A stretch of DNA of 64,000 nt from Aegilops tauschii subsp. strangulata. Its lineage: Eukaryota > Streptophyta > Magnoliopsida > Poales > Poaceae. The stretch covers positions 94,079,322-94,143,321 of the forward strand of contig NC_053035.3 of assembly GCF_002575655.3 (NCBI RefSeq), written 5' to 3'. Below are positions 53,270 to 64,000 of the stretch, piece by piece. How positions within the stretch are numbered: the stretch's first letter is position 1; every line of letters starts with the position of its first letter. Position numbers and translations under genes: made by a program. The notes under the pieces were generated by a model. It worked only from the letters and a program-made list of their open reading frames with translations, was not told where the DNA came from and made no database searches.

Positions 53270-53565
53270 GGCCCGTTATGGTCCACGAATAGTACGGCCC
53301 ATGATTGGCGAAATGATGATACGCCCCGTAGAAGGCCCATGGATCCTACGACCCGTATGAGGCCCATGGATCCTACGGCCCGTATGAGGCCCATGGATAG
53401 TACGGCCCGTAGAAGGCCCATGGATCGTACGGCCCGTAGAAGGCCCATGGACCCTACGGCCTGTAGAGGGCCCATGGACCCTAAGGCCCGTATAGAAGGC
53501 CGATGGATCCTACGGCCGGACGAAGGCTCATGGATCATACGGCCTGCAGGAGGCCCATGGTTACA
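53270..53565. repeat. 27-28-bp tandem repeat in CACTA sub-terminal region
   Basis: About ten copies of a unit of the type GGCCCATGGATCCTACGGCCCGTAGAA lie head to tail. They extend a wider region (52.68-53.27 kb) where GGCCCGTT and GGCCCAT occur singly. Such arrays near CACTA ends are thought to bind the element's TnpA-type protein. Confidence 0.85.
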
Positions 53566-53887
53566 ACAGTCCGTGTGTTGCCATGATTATTTTGGCCTAG
53601 TTACCAAAAATAGGCTATTGTGGCCACTAGAAAAAAACAGAAAAAGAACTGCAGTGACTACAAGCAAACAACTAAACAAGACAATAAGGAAATAAATAAG
53701 CAAGCAATTAACGCTAGCCTATTACCGCTATTACACATATTACATCCACTGGGCATCAAAGTTCGCCACCAGTGCAAATATAGGGAACAAAGCAGCACAT
53801 TACATACACTGGCCGTCAAAATTGGCCACCAGTGCAAATAAACGTGGCAGCAAAACAAGAGCATAACCGAAACAACTTCAGAAGAGC

Positions 53888-56800
53888 TCAAGAAACGTTA
53901 TCCTGGGTATCCACCATGCTGGCAATAAGCTTAGCAAGCTGATTAGCTTTGTCCTGTTTGGCGCTAAAATCCTCCAACGCTTGCTGTTGCACCAGAAAGT
54001 ATGCATCTGAATGCTCCAGGGACTTCCGCAGTCCTTCCGCTTCTTGTCGCAGCACAGCTGATCGATGTCTTTCAGCTTGTAGTTGAGACTCAAGAAACTG
54101 AACTGATTCAGACAGTGAGTTTGAATAGCTTGTGCAAGCGGTAGTGGCCAGTAACTCGAACACTAAACCAAGACAGGACTTTGGGGTTGTCTCGCTGTCT
54201 TCAAGATAGTCTTCCTTAGCTGTTTTACCAGCTTTGTTGGAGACCAACAAGGATGTGTCACTATCCTGAACCTTATCTGCATTACTTCCTTTACCATTTC
54301 TTAATAAGGCACTCTTCCCCAATATTCTGTCAGCATTCTAAAAGAAGAAACAAGCAGACACATAACAAGTTTAGCATGTACTAGTATATGAAACTCATTT
54401 CGGTGAACCAGTTCATTAGTAAGGTGGACAGGATTAAACTACCAAGTCTTCTATTGCCAAGTACTAGTACATAATAAAAGCATCAAACAAACATATATCT
54501 ATGTCCTATGGTCACTGCATTGTCTTGCCAAATCAAAATAGAGACACGGTTCAAATCATATCAGTTCAAGACAAAGCAGCAGTGAAAGAATACAAAGCGT
54601 GGGAAACTACACAGCACAACAAGATTTCAGATGGGTACCACGGGTCTACATGTACAACAACACTATTGGCTCTGTTGTGATGCTAGTAATGTGCATGATA
54701 TGAAAGTCAACTGTATACACAATTGAAATTGAAATCAACAGAGCTATTGATAAGAGCAAACCTGTTAAAGAAACATGCGTGAACATACCTGCTATGCCAT
54801 TGGAGTTTCGATTGTATCCTTCAATTTAAAAATAAGTTTGTATGAGTAAATACAGTGATACAAGAGCAAAGCAATCATAGTTAAAAAAAAGGCGCGCCTA
54901 AGCGAGCGCTTAAGCGCGCCTAGGCTCTAGGCGTTGGCAAAACGCATTGCGCATAACTACGCATAATCTGTGCATAACTGCGCATAAGCATGCGCTTTGG
55001 TCAGTAAAGTGCAAGGTGGTGGCAAAACGCACAATTAACGCCTAGCGCTTTTTTGAACTATGATAGCAATGGAATCTTAAATTAGAACGGTTGTTCTTCA
55101 GGTTTAGGCACTTGTTCTACATGAACAGAGTACAGTAAGACGCAAGAATATAATACTTAAAAATAGAAAATCAGCTCATAGACCTTACCACATTCTTGGT
55201 TCGGGACCAGTACAGAACAAGGCGTTCCCAGTCATCGTCCAGTAAATGTGTCTCAGGAGAACGTAAGGGAATTTGATGAGTTTCTTTGCCGGTGAAGTAC
55301 GTTTTCTTCAGGTAATTCTGATACTGCCACCAAGCATTCTTGAAGATAGCAGAGGTATTAGCACAGGTTACCTCATCCTGAGTTTCCAAATCGGTCCTTC
55401 TCTATAGAGAAAAATGGGAAAATTTGCTATATTATAACCATCATGGAGGTAGGATGTATGGGACGAAGCAAAGTAATTGCCATGAATAACATTACTTACA
55501 CATAACTCCTGGACAAACACCTGCAACTGGCATTTTCCTTCATCTTCAGTATAATATTTCCAAGATGGGAAGATACGCACATACGATTTAACAACATCAA
55601 ATGTGATAGATGCTAAACTACGACTAGCTGGTTGTGCTTCCTCCACAGGAATAGGCGTACTAACTGGTGGAGTTGGGGTTCGCCGTGATAGTACTGGCCC
55701 TTTGGGCACTGGAGCTGCCTTACTAACTGCTCTTGTTTGGGAGCTCTGTGGTGGAGATGGTGCTGTGTCAACAGGAACTGGGTTACTATCGGCTGGGGTT
55801 GGGGTTAGATTGGGTGAAGCTGGTTCTCTGTCCATCGCAGTAGGGGTACAATCTGCGAGAGTTTGGGTTATGTGTGGTAGAGCTAGTTCTTGTGCATGTA
55901 CAACCGGGGTGCTATCTCCACCAAGAGGTAGCACTGTTTTATTTGAAGACCGTGTTTTTAGTCCGCTAGATACTGGCATCACCCGCTCCAATTCAAATGG
56001 CTGATAAACAGGAAACATAGTTGAATGTACAAACATTGTATGAGAGACAGATGCAATAGATAGTGTGGAAAAAAGAGGGCATGAAATAGTTGACATGTAT
56101 ATTGTTTAACTAAAACGGATAGCATGACATAATTTCACATATATGATGTCTATCTAAACTGGATAGCATAGCATAACATAATTCAAAGATATGATGAATA
56201 ACTAAACAGGATCGCATGACATAATTCACCTACATGTTATCTAAGTAATCAGGATCGCATCATTTAATTCACATATGTGATTTATATGCTAAACAGAGGG
56301 CATTCGATATGATGTCTGAACTAAGAACATGGTGTTGAATATTGTGTATATGATGTCTAAACTATGCAATGCAAGACACCATATGCATGATATGAGCAGT
56401 ATAACCGTGCCAAGTTAGAGCATACACCTCAGTGGGGGAATAGGACTGGTCATCTGTCTCTGAATCCATCTCTGAGGAGCTATCGGGACCCAACAAGAGA
56501 TCTGCTTCGACAGGTAGCACTGTCTGCTCTGAAGGCCTTGTTTTCACTCCAGATTTTTCCATCTCCCACCCAAATGGCTGATTCACAGGAAGAGTAGTTT
56601 AATGTACAAACATTGTCGACAAATGGAAATGTAATGAAGAAAAGGATGGGCAAGATATCATTCAAATATATGATGCCTGGTTAAACAGGATGGCATTGCA
56701 CATTTCACATATATTATGGCTGGCTAAAAGACATGAGACTGCATAATTCCCATATATGATATAGAAACTAAACAGGTGGCATTACAGAACATGTCTAAAC

Positions 56801-57480
56801 TAAGCAGATGACATATATGATGTCAAAAGTAGGCACTGCAAGGCAACATATGCATGATATGACTAACATCATCATGCCAAGGTAGAGCAAACACCTTGGG
56901 GGGTAAATAGGAGTGGTCAACGGCGTCTGAATCCGCCTCAGAACAGATATCTTCCTTTGGATTACAATCTGGAGAGGGGTGGGGAGGGTTTGCCATTGAA
57001 CCCACCATGGAGCGATGTCTGCATGACATTGTATTGCCGCGCAAAACTCTTCTCTTTTTCTCTACATGTTCAGCATGACTGTGTACAATATCTGACATGC
57101 ATACGAAAAAAATGGTGAGATTATGTAAGGAGAGCATGCAGAAATTTAGAGTGATGGTAACAACCAGTGGATCGACGTTTTTCCGTTGAACCAAAATAAC
57201 ACCAATGGATCGACGTGAATGTATAGTAATAAGTGATGCAACAAGTGTACAACCTCTTTGCCGTAGCCGTGTCGACCTCAGCATCATTGGGTTGGTCGCT
57301 GAAGCAGTTGAGGCAGAGGTGGCTGTCGGAGGTGTGGAGGAAGATCTGAGGAATCTGTAGACGGCGTCTAGGGCACTGCTCTGTTGTGATGGATCGTTCT
57401 GTCATTGGAGCAGCTCCGGTGAGCCGTAAGACGTCAAGGCTGAAGCAGCACAAGACAGACATCGTCAATCTCAAGTGGGA
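53888..57480 (-). CDS. CACTA element gene with Transposase_24-like segment, multi-exon
   Basis: Exons suggested on -: 57480 to about 57245; about 57060-56880; about 56580-56405; about 56000-55500; 55412 to about 55187; 54337-53888. Early exons are acidic and repeated in type (MDSETDDQSYSPTEVYALTW versus EADSDAVDHSYLPPKVFALPW). A Pro/Thr-rich linker (PSPPQSSQTRAVSKAAP) follows. The exon at 55.4-55.2 kb has LDDDWERLVLYWSRTKNVV, which fits the plant En/Spm transposase family Transposase_24. The last exon is coiled coil (ESQLQAERHRSAVLRQEAEG, LVQQQALEDFSAKQDKANQL) and stops at 53888. It is probably the TnpA-like DNA-binding partner; exon limits are approximate and the intactness is unproven. Confidence 0.5.
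54338..55170. other. intron-like stretch of the CACTA 3 gene
   Basis: AT-rich DNA without ORF, containing a local cluster of CGCATAA and GCGCCTA words (54890-55050: AAGCGAGCGCTTAAGCGCGCC, GCATAACTGCGCATAAG). The cluster is probably a small inserted repeat. Confidence 0.45.
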
Positions 57481-57539
57481 TTCTAATAGCATCTCCAATA
57501 GATGATGTATAATGGATGTAAAATTAACATCACCAAAAA

Positions 57540-58620
57540 CCACCTGACTACAACAGATGAGGTAAAAACTGTTGACTCTGAACTTAACTGTCGAAACTGA
57601 AATTTACTGTGGAATCTGAATGCTACTGTCGAAACTAAAAGCAATGGTAGCAGAGAGGCACTTGACATGTAGTTTAGGGAGGGCCTGCAGTTCATCTTCA
57701 ACCTGCACCCCCCTGAGCCGCCAGCCACCACCGGCCGAACCGCCGGCCCCAGTGCCGCCTCGCCGCCCCGAAACAACTCACCACCGCCGCCCCGGCCAGC
57801 CCTCTAGGCCCCCACCCCCACCCTGAACCCTAAGATAGATAGTGGGGTACCTCTCCGGCGAGCCCCCGTCCCCGCTGCGGGTGGTTCTTCCTTAACTCCG
57901 GCGAGCCCCCCAACCCCTGAAAATTGACTGACCCAAAAGTCGATTCAGTCGACTGAAGTGTGGCTTAATCGGAGCAGAGCAGCAGCACGAGCGAGGGGAG
58001 AGCAGCAGCAGTAGCTGGGCGAGCGAGCGATCGAGCGAGAGCTGGAGCAGCAGCAGCAGATCCGGCTAGTACGGCCGCCGCCGCCGAAGGGCCCTCGCAC
58101 TGGGGGAGAGCCGCTGTGGAGATGTCGCCCGCGGCGCCGGCTTCAAGGTAGCCGCTCCATGGGGGTGCGGAATGGAGCACCGTCGGCGCAGGGAGGTCGA
58201 GTTAAGGAGAAAGTGCGATGCGATGAGTGTACAACCTCTTTGGTGGTGCCGAGTAGGCCTCGGCTTCGTCCGAGGAGTCGGTGAGGATGTTGCGGTTCTG
58301 GTGGAGCAGGTTAAGGCGACGCTGTGGGGATGGAGCAGCCGCGATAGACGAGGCGATCGTCGGAGCAGCTCCTTGGAGGTGGAGAACGGGGCGGCTGAAC
58401 CGGCGGGACGACGAGATGGACGACGGATCCTCATCCGGGGAGGTGGACGAGAGACGTCGAGCTGTTGCGGTGGACGACGTCGTCGGGGAAGAGGCTCCGG
58501 CTGGGCAACAGTGATGTGGCGGACGGAGGAGGGTGGGGTTTCGCGGCTGGAGCGGAGAGGTTATGGCGGCCTGGGATTTCGAATGGCGAAAAGGGGGCGA
58601 TGGGAGGGGGTGAAGCATGA
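57540..58620 (-). other. GC-rich 5' region with a second, related exon block
   Basis: The block 58434-58202 and the exon at 57480-57245 share sequence: GTGTACAACCTCTTTG on +, and on - GAAP..(A/R)SI followed by PxRRL and PPKRLYT versus TAKRLYT. This suggests an exon duplication, or alternative first exons, of the CACTA 3 gene. The surrounding 57.7-58.6 kb is CpG-rich with many small ORFs in several frames that I do not accept as genes. Confidence 0.45.
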
Positions 58621-59018
58621 CTTAGGGACGTGCTTGTCCAAAATGTAGGGTGTGTTACCAAAGTACCCCCCACCGATTTGAACTAGCGGCCCTTTCGGCT
58701 CAGGGTTAGAAGGGGGATTTCGCGTGTCGGGATTTGGCAGCTGGAGGGAGTTTACGCGCGCGTTGTAATTTCGGGATAGCAAGGCGCGGGTTGTGAAGGC
58801 GCCAGTTTTGGGAGCACGACATCTGAATTTTCGGGATATAACAAGACGCGGGTTGAATTTTAGGGACAAGCCTAACATGTAGTAATACTGTACTTTGTAC
58901 GTACCAAATCAATTCGCACTCCCCTCAACCAAAAAGAAAACGAAAAAAATAAAACTATTCACACCACACAAAGAGAGAGTCTTGCCCCGTTTTACTATAC
59001 AAATGCTATTCAAAGCTA

Positions 59019-59255
59019 CTCCCTCCTTCCATCTATATAGGGCCTAATGCGTTTTTTGATGCTAACTTTGACCAAATATTAGAGCAATGATATATGACAT
59101 GCAACTTACACAAAGCACACCGTTAAATTCGTCTGTGAAAGGTTCTTTCAATGATATAATTTTCACATTGTGCATGTCATGTACTATTAATCTTGTCAAT
59201 AGTCAAAGACGGTCTTAAAAATCTCATTACGCCCTATATAGATGGAAGGAGGGAG
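59019..59255. mobile_element. Stowaway-type MITE (237 bp)
   Basis: Terminal inverted repeats CTCCCTCCTTCCATCTATAT and ATATAGATGGAAGGAGGGAG are flanked by TA on both sides (59017-59018 and 59256-59257). The interior is AT-rich with no ORF. Stowaway MITEs are moved by mariner transposases. Confidence 0.92.
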
Positions 59256-59257
59256 TA

Positions 59258-61300
59258 TGAATCCATGTTATGTCCGATTAAATTTTTTCGCTTGCTGTAT
59301 AATGCATGTAAACTACTCATACCAACATTTTAGTGCATTCCAAATGTCTATACTACCGCTGCAATTCGAACTAAATTTGAATTCGTTTCTCTATTTCAAT
59401 AAGAATCTACAATCATGATTGTTGCCAACTTCAACCATCATAGTTTCCTTGCTATCCGCCAGATATAAATCGGGCGGCCTATAATGTAGGATGGCAGGCA
59501 CACCATCATCAACAACTCCGTTTTTTTATAAGAGTAGAGATAAAATATATTAAATGTAGTATAACATGTTCATAACCACACCATGTGTATCACCGTTATA
59601 TATATTCACACATGCGTCGGTTTGAAACACTATGATAAATTCTTCAAATATCCGAATTCGCTTTTTATAATGAAGTATATATGATCTCTATTCGTCTTTT
59701 ACACCCACACAACCCTCTTATCTTTGTAGCTAGCGCTAACTTTCTCTTGTGCATGCACACGCCCGCATCCCTCTCACCCCCCAGCATTCTCTAGCTCCAT
59801 CGCGCAAATTCGTCTTTTCACTTTAGGTCGTTCACCCATGGTGTGTGTAGGCCCCCCAGCTCCTTCTTTACGGAACACATCGATCGATATGCCTCTCTAG
59901 CCAGGTGTGCCTAGCACAAACACAAGCTTCCCCTCTTCTCTTGTCATCGTCCATGCCTCACTCCCACCACTCTTTTCATCATTCTCGTACTCGGACACTC
60001 CTCCCCCTCGATATAGTATGCCTCTCGTACCACCTCCTATATGCATCCCTCTCTCTCTATCCTTCTCCTCGTGCCTCACTTGCTTCTAACACAAACATGC
60101 ATGTATGCCGATCGATCTCCCAACATATACCTAGATCGACTTTAACTACCCCCCCATCGATCGACGTACCTCACAAGTTATGTCTCTCCTTTCTCTAACA
60201 AAGGGCGATTGATCTTCCTATGTAGTTACGTCTGCTTACCACAGCCACATCGCCCCCCCTCATCATTCATGCATGCCTCCTGACCCGTCTCTCACACGCA
60301 CGTGCACAGACAACAAGCAGCCATCTCCTCTCTTATTGATATTGCGGGCGTGCCCTCCGTTTGTCTAGCAAGCCTATCCCACCATTTGTTAGAAGCAACT
60401 CCACTACAACCCCCTCCAACACTCTAGCTCTGTCTCTCTCCCAACCTTATTCCTCTCCTGCACATATGCATGGATGTCGATCGATCTCCCTTAATACATG
60501 AGGCAGATCGATCTCCTTAATACATGAGGTAGGCCTCTCTCCTCCTCCACACATATACCAGCCATTGTACCTCTATAGTTAATTGGGCCTCCCTCTTCCC
60601 CCACCACACACCGATAGTCGAGCGCTACAGGTAGGTATCCATGCCACAGAGACAAACTGCACACGTCCCATTTCACGTTCGAGTAGGCCAGCCACTCTAT
60701 ATCTTTGACGTGGGCACACACAAATTCGATGGCACTCTTTATCGATCGCGTGCGCGCACACACACACACACATCATCCCTCTCTTCGATTCTATGGACAC
60801 CTCAAGCCGATGATACCTCCACTCTCTTCTCGTGGATCGCCCCCTCTATATATATGTTATATCCAGGACTCTATTTCACACACATTGCATATGTTACATT
60901 TTTTGATTGACCCCCCCCCCCAAAAACTCTAAAGAACCCACACACTATATCTCTCTAGGTTTGTATCTCTCTCACACAACCCGACGTAGGTGGTGTATGT
61001 ATACAAGAAGAGAATAGGTGCACCGTGCACGTACTCACGCTTCCTGCCCAGCCACACCCGCGCGGGTACACGGTGGAGCTCATTTCTTTACGAAATGGCA
61101 GCCCACGTGCTAATTTGAACGCCTATAGCGGTTGTTTACCTAGGGAGGTCGTCTACCACGCGTGCACGAAACAAAGTTCGACTTGACGCGTTGCCACGTT
61201 ATTTTTAAATAAAGTTATAGCGCTCAATGGCACGTACACAGAATATAAAACGATTTTTATGGAGAAAAAGGTAGTCTGCTCACTATATACAATGGAGCCT
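59258..61300. other. pyrimidine-rich low-complexity region
   Basis: From about 59.69 to 60.95 kb the plus strand is strongly C/T-rich (CTCTCTC, CCCCC, CATGCATG words). It has a direct repeat of GATCGATCTCC-TTAATACATGAGG at about 60480 and 60508 and an (AC)n near 60757. I see no convincing gene; ORFs here merely reflect composition. It could be an old, diverged repeat. Confidence 0.5.
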
Positions 61301-61339
61301 GCCTGGTTTGTCGCTCTTCAGAGTATCTCACACAAGGCT

Positions 61340-61479
61340 GCGGTGGCCTCTCTCTCTCTCACCGTTGGTCACTGATCCGGCCGCATCCCGTTCTCCGGGG
61401 GAAAGGGAGTGCGGTGGCCTCTCTCTCTCACCGTTGGTCACTGATCCGGCCGCATCCCGTCCGCCGGGGGAAAGGGAGG
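61340..61479 (+). repeat. tandem duplication of about 70 bp
   Basis: GCGGTGGCCTCTCTCTCTC..GTTGGTCACTGATCCGGCCG..GGGGGAAAGGGAG occurs at 61340-61410 and 61411-61479 with a few differences. A possible TATA (CTATATAC) lies at 61281 and an open frame runs through 61414-61722 (LRYTPFSLTKLRRGRAYATY), which may be the first exon of an unrecognised gene. Evidence for the gene is weak. The stretch 61723-62600 shows no gene. Confidence 0.6.
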
Positions 61480-62600
61480 AAGTGCATCGTTTCTCCGTTT
61501 GACGGCGCCGAGGCAGCACGTCCCGATCTGCGGTACACACCGTTCTCTCTGACCAAGCTCCGGCGCGGCAGGGCCTACGCCACCTACTCGCAGATTCCGC
61601 CCGCCGCCGCTCACCTAGTTACATCCCGACGACCTCCAGGTATCCCCTCCGGCCTTGCTCCACTGCCCGTCTTCCCACGTCGCTGCATGTGGATCTTCCA
61701 TAGTTCTTTGCCCAAAACGTAGCTCGTCCGGCGTACTTTCCATATTGCATTCTCGTCCTCACACCGTTTTAGACAAACACAACCGTGTTGTTATCTTCCC
61801 TTAGGACAAGGAATATGCTTCTTTTTTGTCGTCGCATGTGTCATCAACTGTTATTGGCCAGTAATTGTTTCCTTTCTACTCGTTGCTATTGCGACCTTTT
61901 GGTGAACTGCACAAATCACTTTTTTCTTAAGATTGTTTTGTGCAGTTGTACTAAAATGTCACACGGGCAACGTCTCTACATTTCAGTGCGACTGCACAAA
62001 GGGAGATTGGTTTTGCTCTATCCTCCTCATCCAACTCCGAGCCTAATCTTCTCCAACTAGTTTGTCTTAAGAGAGACTGCAAAGGTGACCGGCTTCTATT
62101 TGTGTGTTTATTGTTTCATCAGCAGTCCTCGATTATCGTAATCACACTTAATATCTTTGGAACAGGGACGCTCAGCTCTATTTTAGTGGAACTGCACAAA
62201 ATGATCGGAATGTTGCATGCTCCAGACAACTACTTTTTTTCCCAACATGCCTTGTTGATTTAGACAGAGCTGGGGGGACGTTGCTGCCAATGAAAGCATG
62301 GATCAATTTTAATTTAACACCTTCTCACAACTCTGTCTTCAGTTGTGATGTAATTATTAGCTCTGATCTGCTAATAATTGACATGCATTAGCAAGGAAGT
62401 TAGTTTTTTATTGTTTCTGAAAGAGCATCGATGGCAAGACACGCGAAACAAAAGCTGAAAGCTCACACCATTGTACAATTTCATGTCGCTGGAAAATTAT
62501 TTGTATAGTACGTCAATTATGTAAACAAATGATGGAAGCTTGATAGTATTGCCAGAAGCCTCTTCATCATCCGGGTCCATGTGCCATGCACAAAATTATA

Positions 62601-62907
62601 CTCCTTTGTTCCTAGATATTTGTCTTTTTACAAATTTCAAACGGGCATATTTTAGAGTGTAGATTCACTCATTTTGCTTCGTATGTGTACTCCCTCCGTT
62701 CCTAAATATTCTATTCGTCTCTCTAGAGATTTCAACAAGTGACTACATACGGAGCAAAATGAGTGAATCTACACTCTAAAATATGTCTATATACATCCGT
62801 ATGTGCCAGTCCATTTGAAATCTCTAAAAAGACAAATATTTGAGTAGTCACTCGTTGAAATCTCTAGAAAGAAAAATACTCCGGAGTATATTTGAGAACC
62901 GAGGGGG
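62601..62907. mobile_element. nested or rearranged Stowaway-type MITEs
   Basis: An outer start CTCCTTTGTTCCTAGATATT follows TA at 62599. A second start CTCCCTCCGTTCCTAAATAT follows TA at 62688. The end ACCGAGGGGG at 62907 is followed by TA. The interior repeats TTTTAGAGTGTAGATTCACTC (62651) and its reverse complement (62763), so one MITE seems to have inserted into another of the same family, or an end was duplicated. Confidence 0.75.
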
Positions 62908-62909
62908 TA

Positions 62910-64000
62910 GTGCACAACCGCATGGGAGACTCAGCCCGGTCGTTGCGCCGCATTAATAGTGAGTAATGAGCAGTCAAATCATAAGCCCCACCTTTCCCAC
63001 TATAAGTTGCTCTGAAGAAGCAACCATCAATACGCTCTTCTTTGAATCCGCTCATACTACTCCATCTGTCGCTGTTTATACAGCGCACTTTAGAAAAAAG
63101 AAAAAAAATCTGTGGGACCAAGGCGACTAGCGATCGGCCTGAAAAATAGCATTGGTAGTTATAGCACGGCGTCTATTACTAGAGGGAATAATGCGTACAC
63201 ACATGCATGCAGTGCTTCCACCCCGGGTACACACATGCATGCACTTACTCCACTCCGTAGTAGTATAGTACATGGAGAGAAAATTGTGGACTTGATTGCG
63301 GTTACCACGCCCTAATTAATTGATCATTAAACCAAACGCATCTAAAGTCTCTCTGGTGGTGGAAATGCATTGAGAGAAATGCATCATAATGAAGCACGCC
63401 CTGTAAACTGTGACAGAGGGAGGAGTAGTATGAAGGTGCAAAACCAAGTACGCGTATGGCCAGTCGGTCAACGCACCTCCTCTTGGCATATCACGGACAG
63501 GTGGGACAGGAGTGTGAGCAAACCGATCTCAATTGACGGCAAAGAGCCAACCTGCCGTTCCTTGAGAGAGACGAGGAGCGAGAACACATAGACGGGCTCG
63601 CACGGAGGCCAAGATATATTCGAGCATGGTTGGTTGATCGATATCATTCATTACATGTTGGGCTGCCGTTTTCCGCCCTTCTCCGGAATAAACGTGTACT
63701 TTATCAGAGATAAAAAATAAGAGTACAGACGCTCCACCATGCGGTTCTAGTAGTAGTACTACTCGTACTACTGCGCTTGGCTCTTCGCCTCTTCGTGAAG
63801 TCAAACAATGATGGTACTCCGCATGTTGGGTACTACAGTGTATGCCTCTGACAATCTGACACCGAATGGACTGATGCATGTCCACCGAGGGTAGGTTGCA
63901 TTAGTCAAAACGCGTAAGCGAGCTTCACCTTGTCCTGCAAGCTTCTCCTCGTTCTGCGAGTTGACGGGACACACCAAAAAGTAGTGCTAGTCCATACTCC
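62910..64000. other. final kilobase, no feature recognised
   Basis: I see no ORF with protein-like character, no clear repeat and no splice-supported gene. A direct repeat of ACACATGCATGCA (63200, 63231) and TAGTAGTA runs are the only visible structures. Confidence 0.5.

Larger units (their letters stand above)
52264..58884 (-). mobile_element. CACTA element 3, non-autonomous
   Basis: It starts with CACTACAAAAAAATACACTT at 52264 (preceded by taa), which I recognise as a wheat-type CACTA terminus followed by CCGTGATGATACG. Sub-terminal DNA to 53.6 kb is full of GGCCC/GGGCC words. On - lies a multi-exon gene (54337-53888 as last exon). A likely right end is near 58884, where the minus strand reads TACTACATGTTAGGC; the sequence ...CATGTAG is followed by taa, which would match the target duplication if the last two bases of the terminus were lost. 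The right boundary is tentative. No TNP2 domain is seen. Confidence 0.55.

Noticed and set aside
53270..53565. CRISPR-like array
   Set aside because: The units are head to tail without spacers and sit at a plant CACTA end.
59905..60198. ORFs in the pyrimidine-rich region
   Set aside because: Composition alone (C/T runs) explains the Ser/Pro/Leu-rich frames.

Overview
The window is plant nuclear DNA and reads as intergenic DNA from a Triticeae grass (wheat, Aegilops or barley tribe). I base this on long stretches of LTR and CACTA sequence that I recognise from memory as wheat-type repeats. Other grass features are Stowaway MITEs, TATA boxes followed by short GC-rich leaders, and GT..AG introns. 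I see no intact host gene, no tRNA or rRNA, and no CRISPR. Almost everything is transposon, mostly non-autonomous and decayed. I found no reverse transcriptase, RNase H, integrase or TNP2 transposase domain.

Layout. 1-331 is a gypsy gag fragment, cut at 332 by the left end of a CACTA element that is itself truncated near 0.79 kb. About 0.79-7.8 kb is element A, a 5'-truncated gypsy element with gag and protease on +, a spliced antisense gene on -, and a 3' LTR. 7875-14.5 kb is element D: one 1.33 kb LTR plus a very long minus-strand ORF with four stops and one frameshift. 14955-45846 is interpreted as one CACTA element of about 11.7 kb carrying cargo genes. Gypsy element B (16226-35448, TSD tcaac) landed inside a cargo ORF. 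Element C (23049-33077) landed in the gag of B, and a solo LTR (28165-29751, TSD gctgt) landed in C. After B come a decayed cargo gene, a four-unit array of about 500 bp, an inverted repeat and a B3-like gene. 45.9-52.3 kb holds small TATA-driven ORFs, a second B3-like fragment and a striking G-rich complex minisatellite (49550-51440). A third CACTA (52264 to about 58884) carries a minus-strand multi-exon gene with a plant En/Spm (Transposase_24-like) segment. The last 5 kb holds Stowaway MITEs and low-complexity DNA.

How the parts work together. Elements A, B and C share one plan: gag (and protease in A and B) on the sense strand, and on the opposite strand a six-exon gene with its own TATA box. 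That gene encodes a Transposase_28-type ('putative gypsy type transposon') domain, an acidic region and a coiled coil. Because the gene is antisense to the genomic RNA, its introns would survive reverse transcription. All three copies are broken in different places. A 51-bp non-coding block between the two convergent genes is identical in all three. This antisense-gene architecture is the most interesting feature. The closest family name I can offer for A, B and C is the Fatima-like gypsy group, from memory only. The solo LTR resembles Sabrina/WHAM-type LTRs, with the same caveat.
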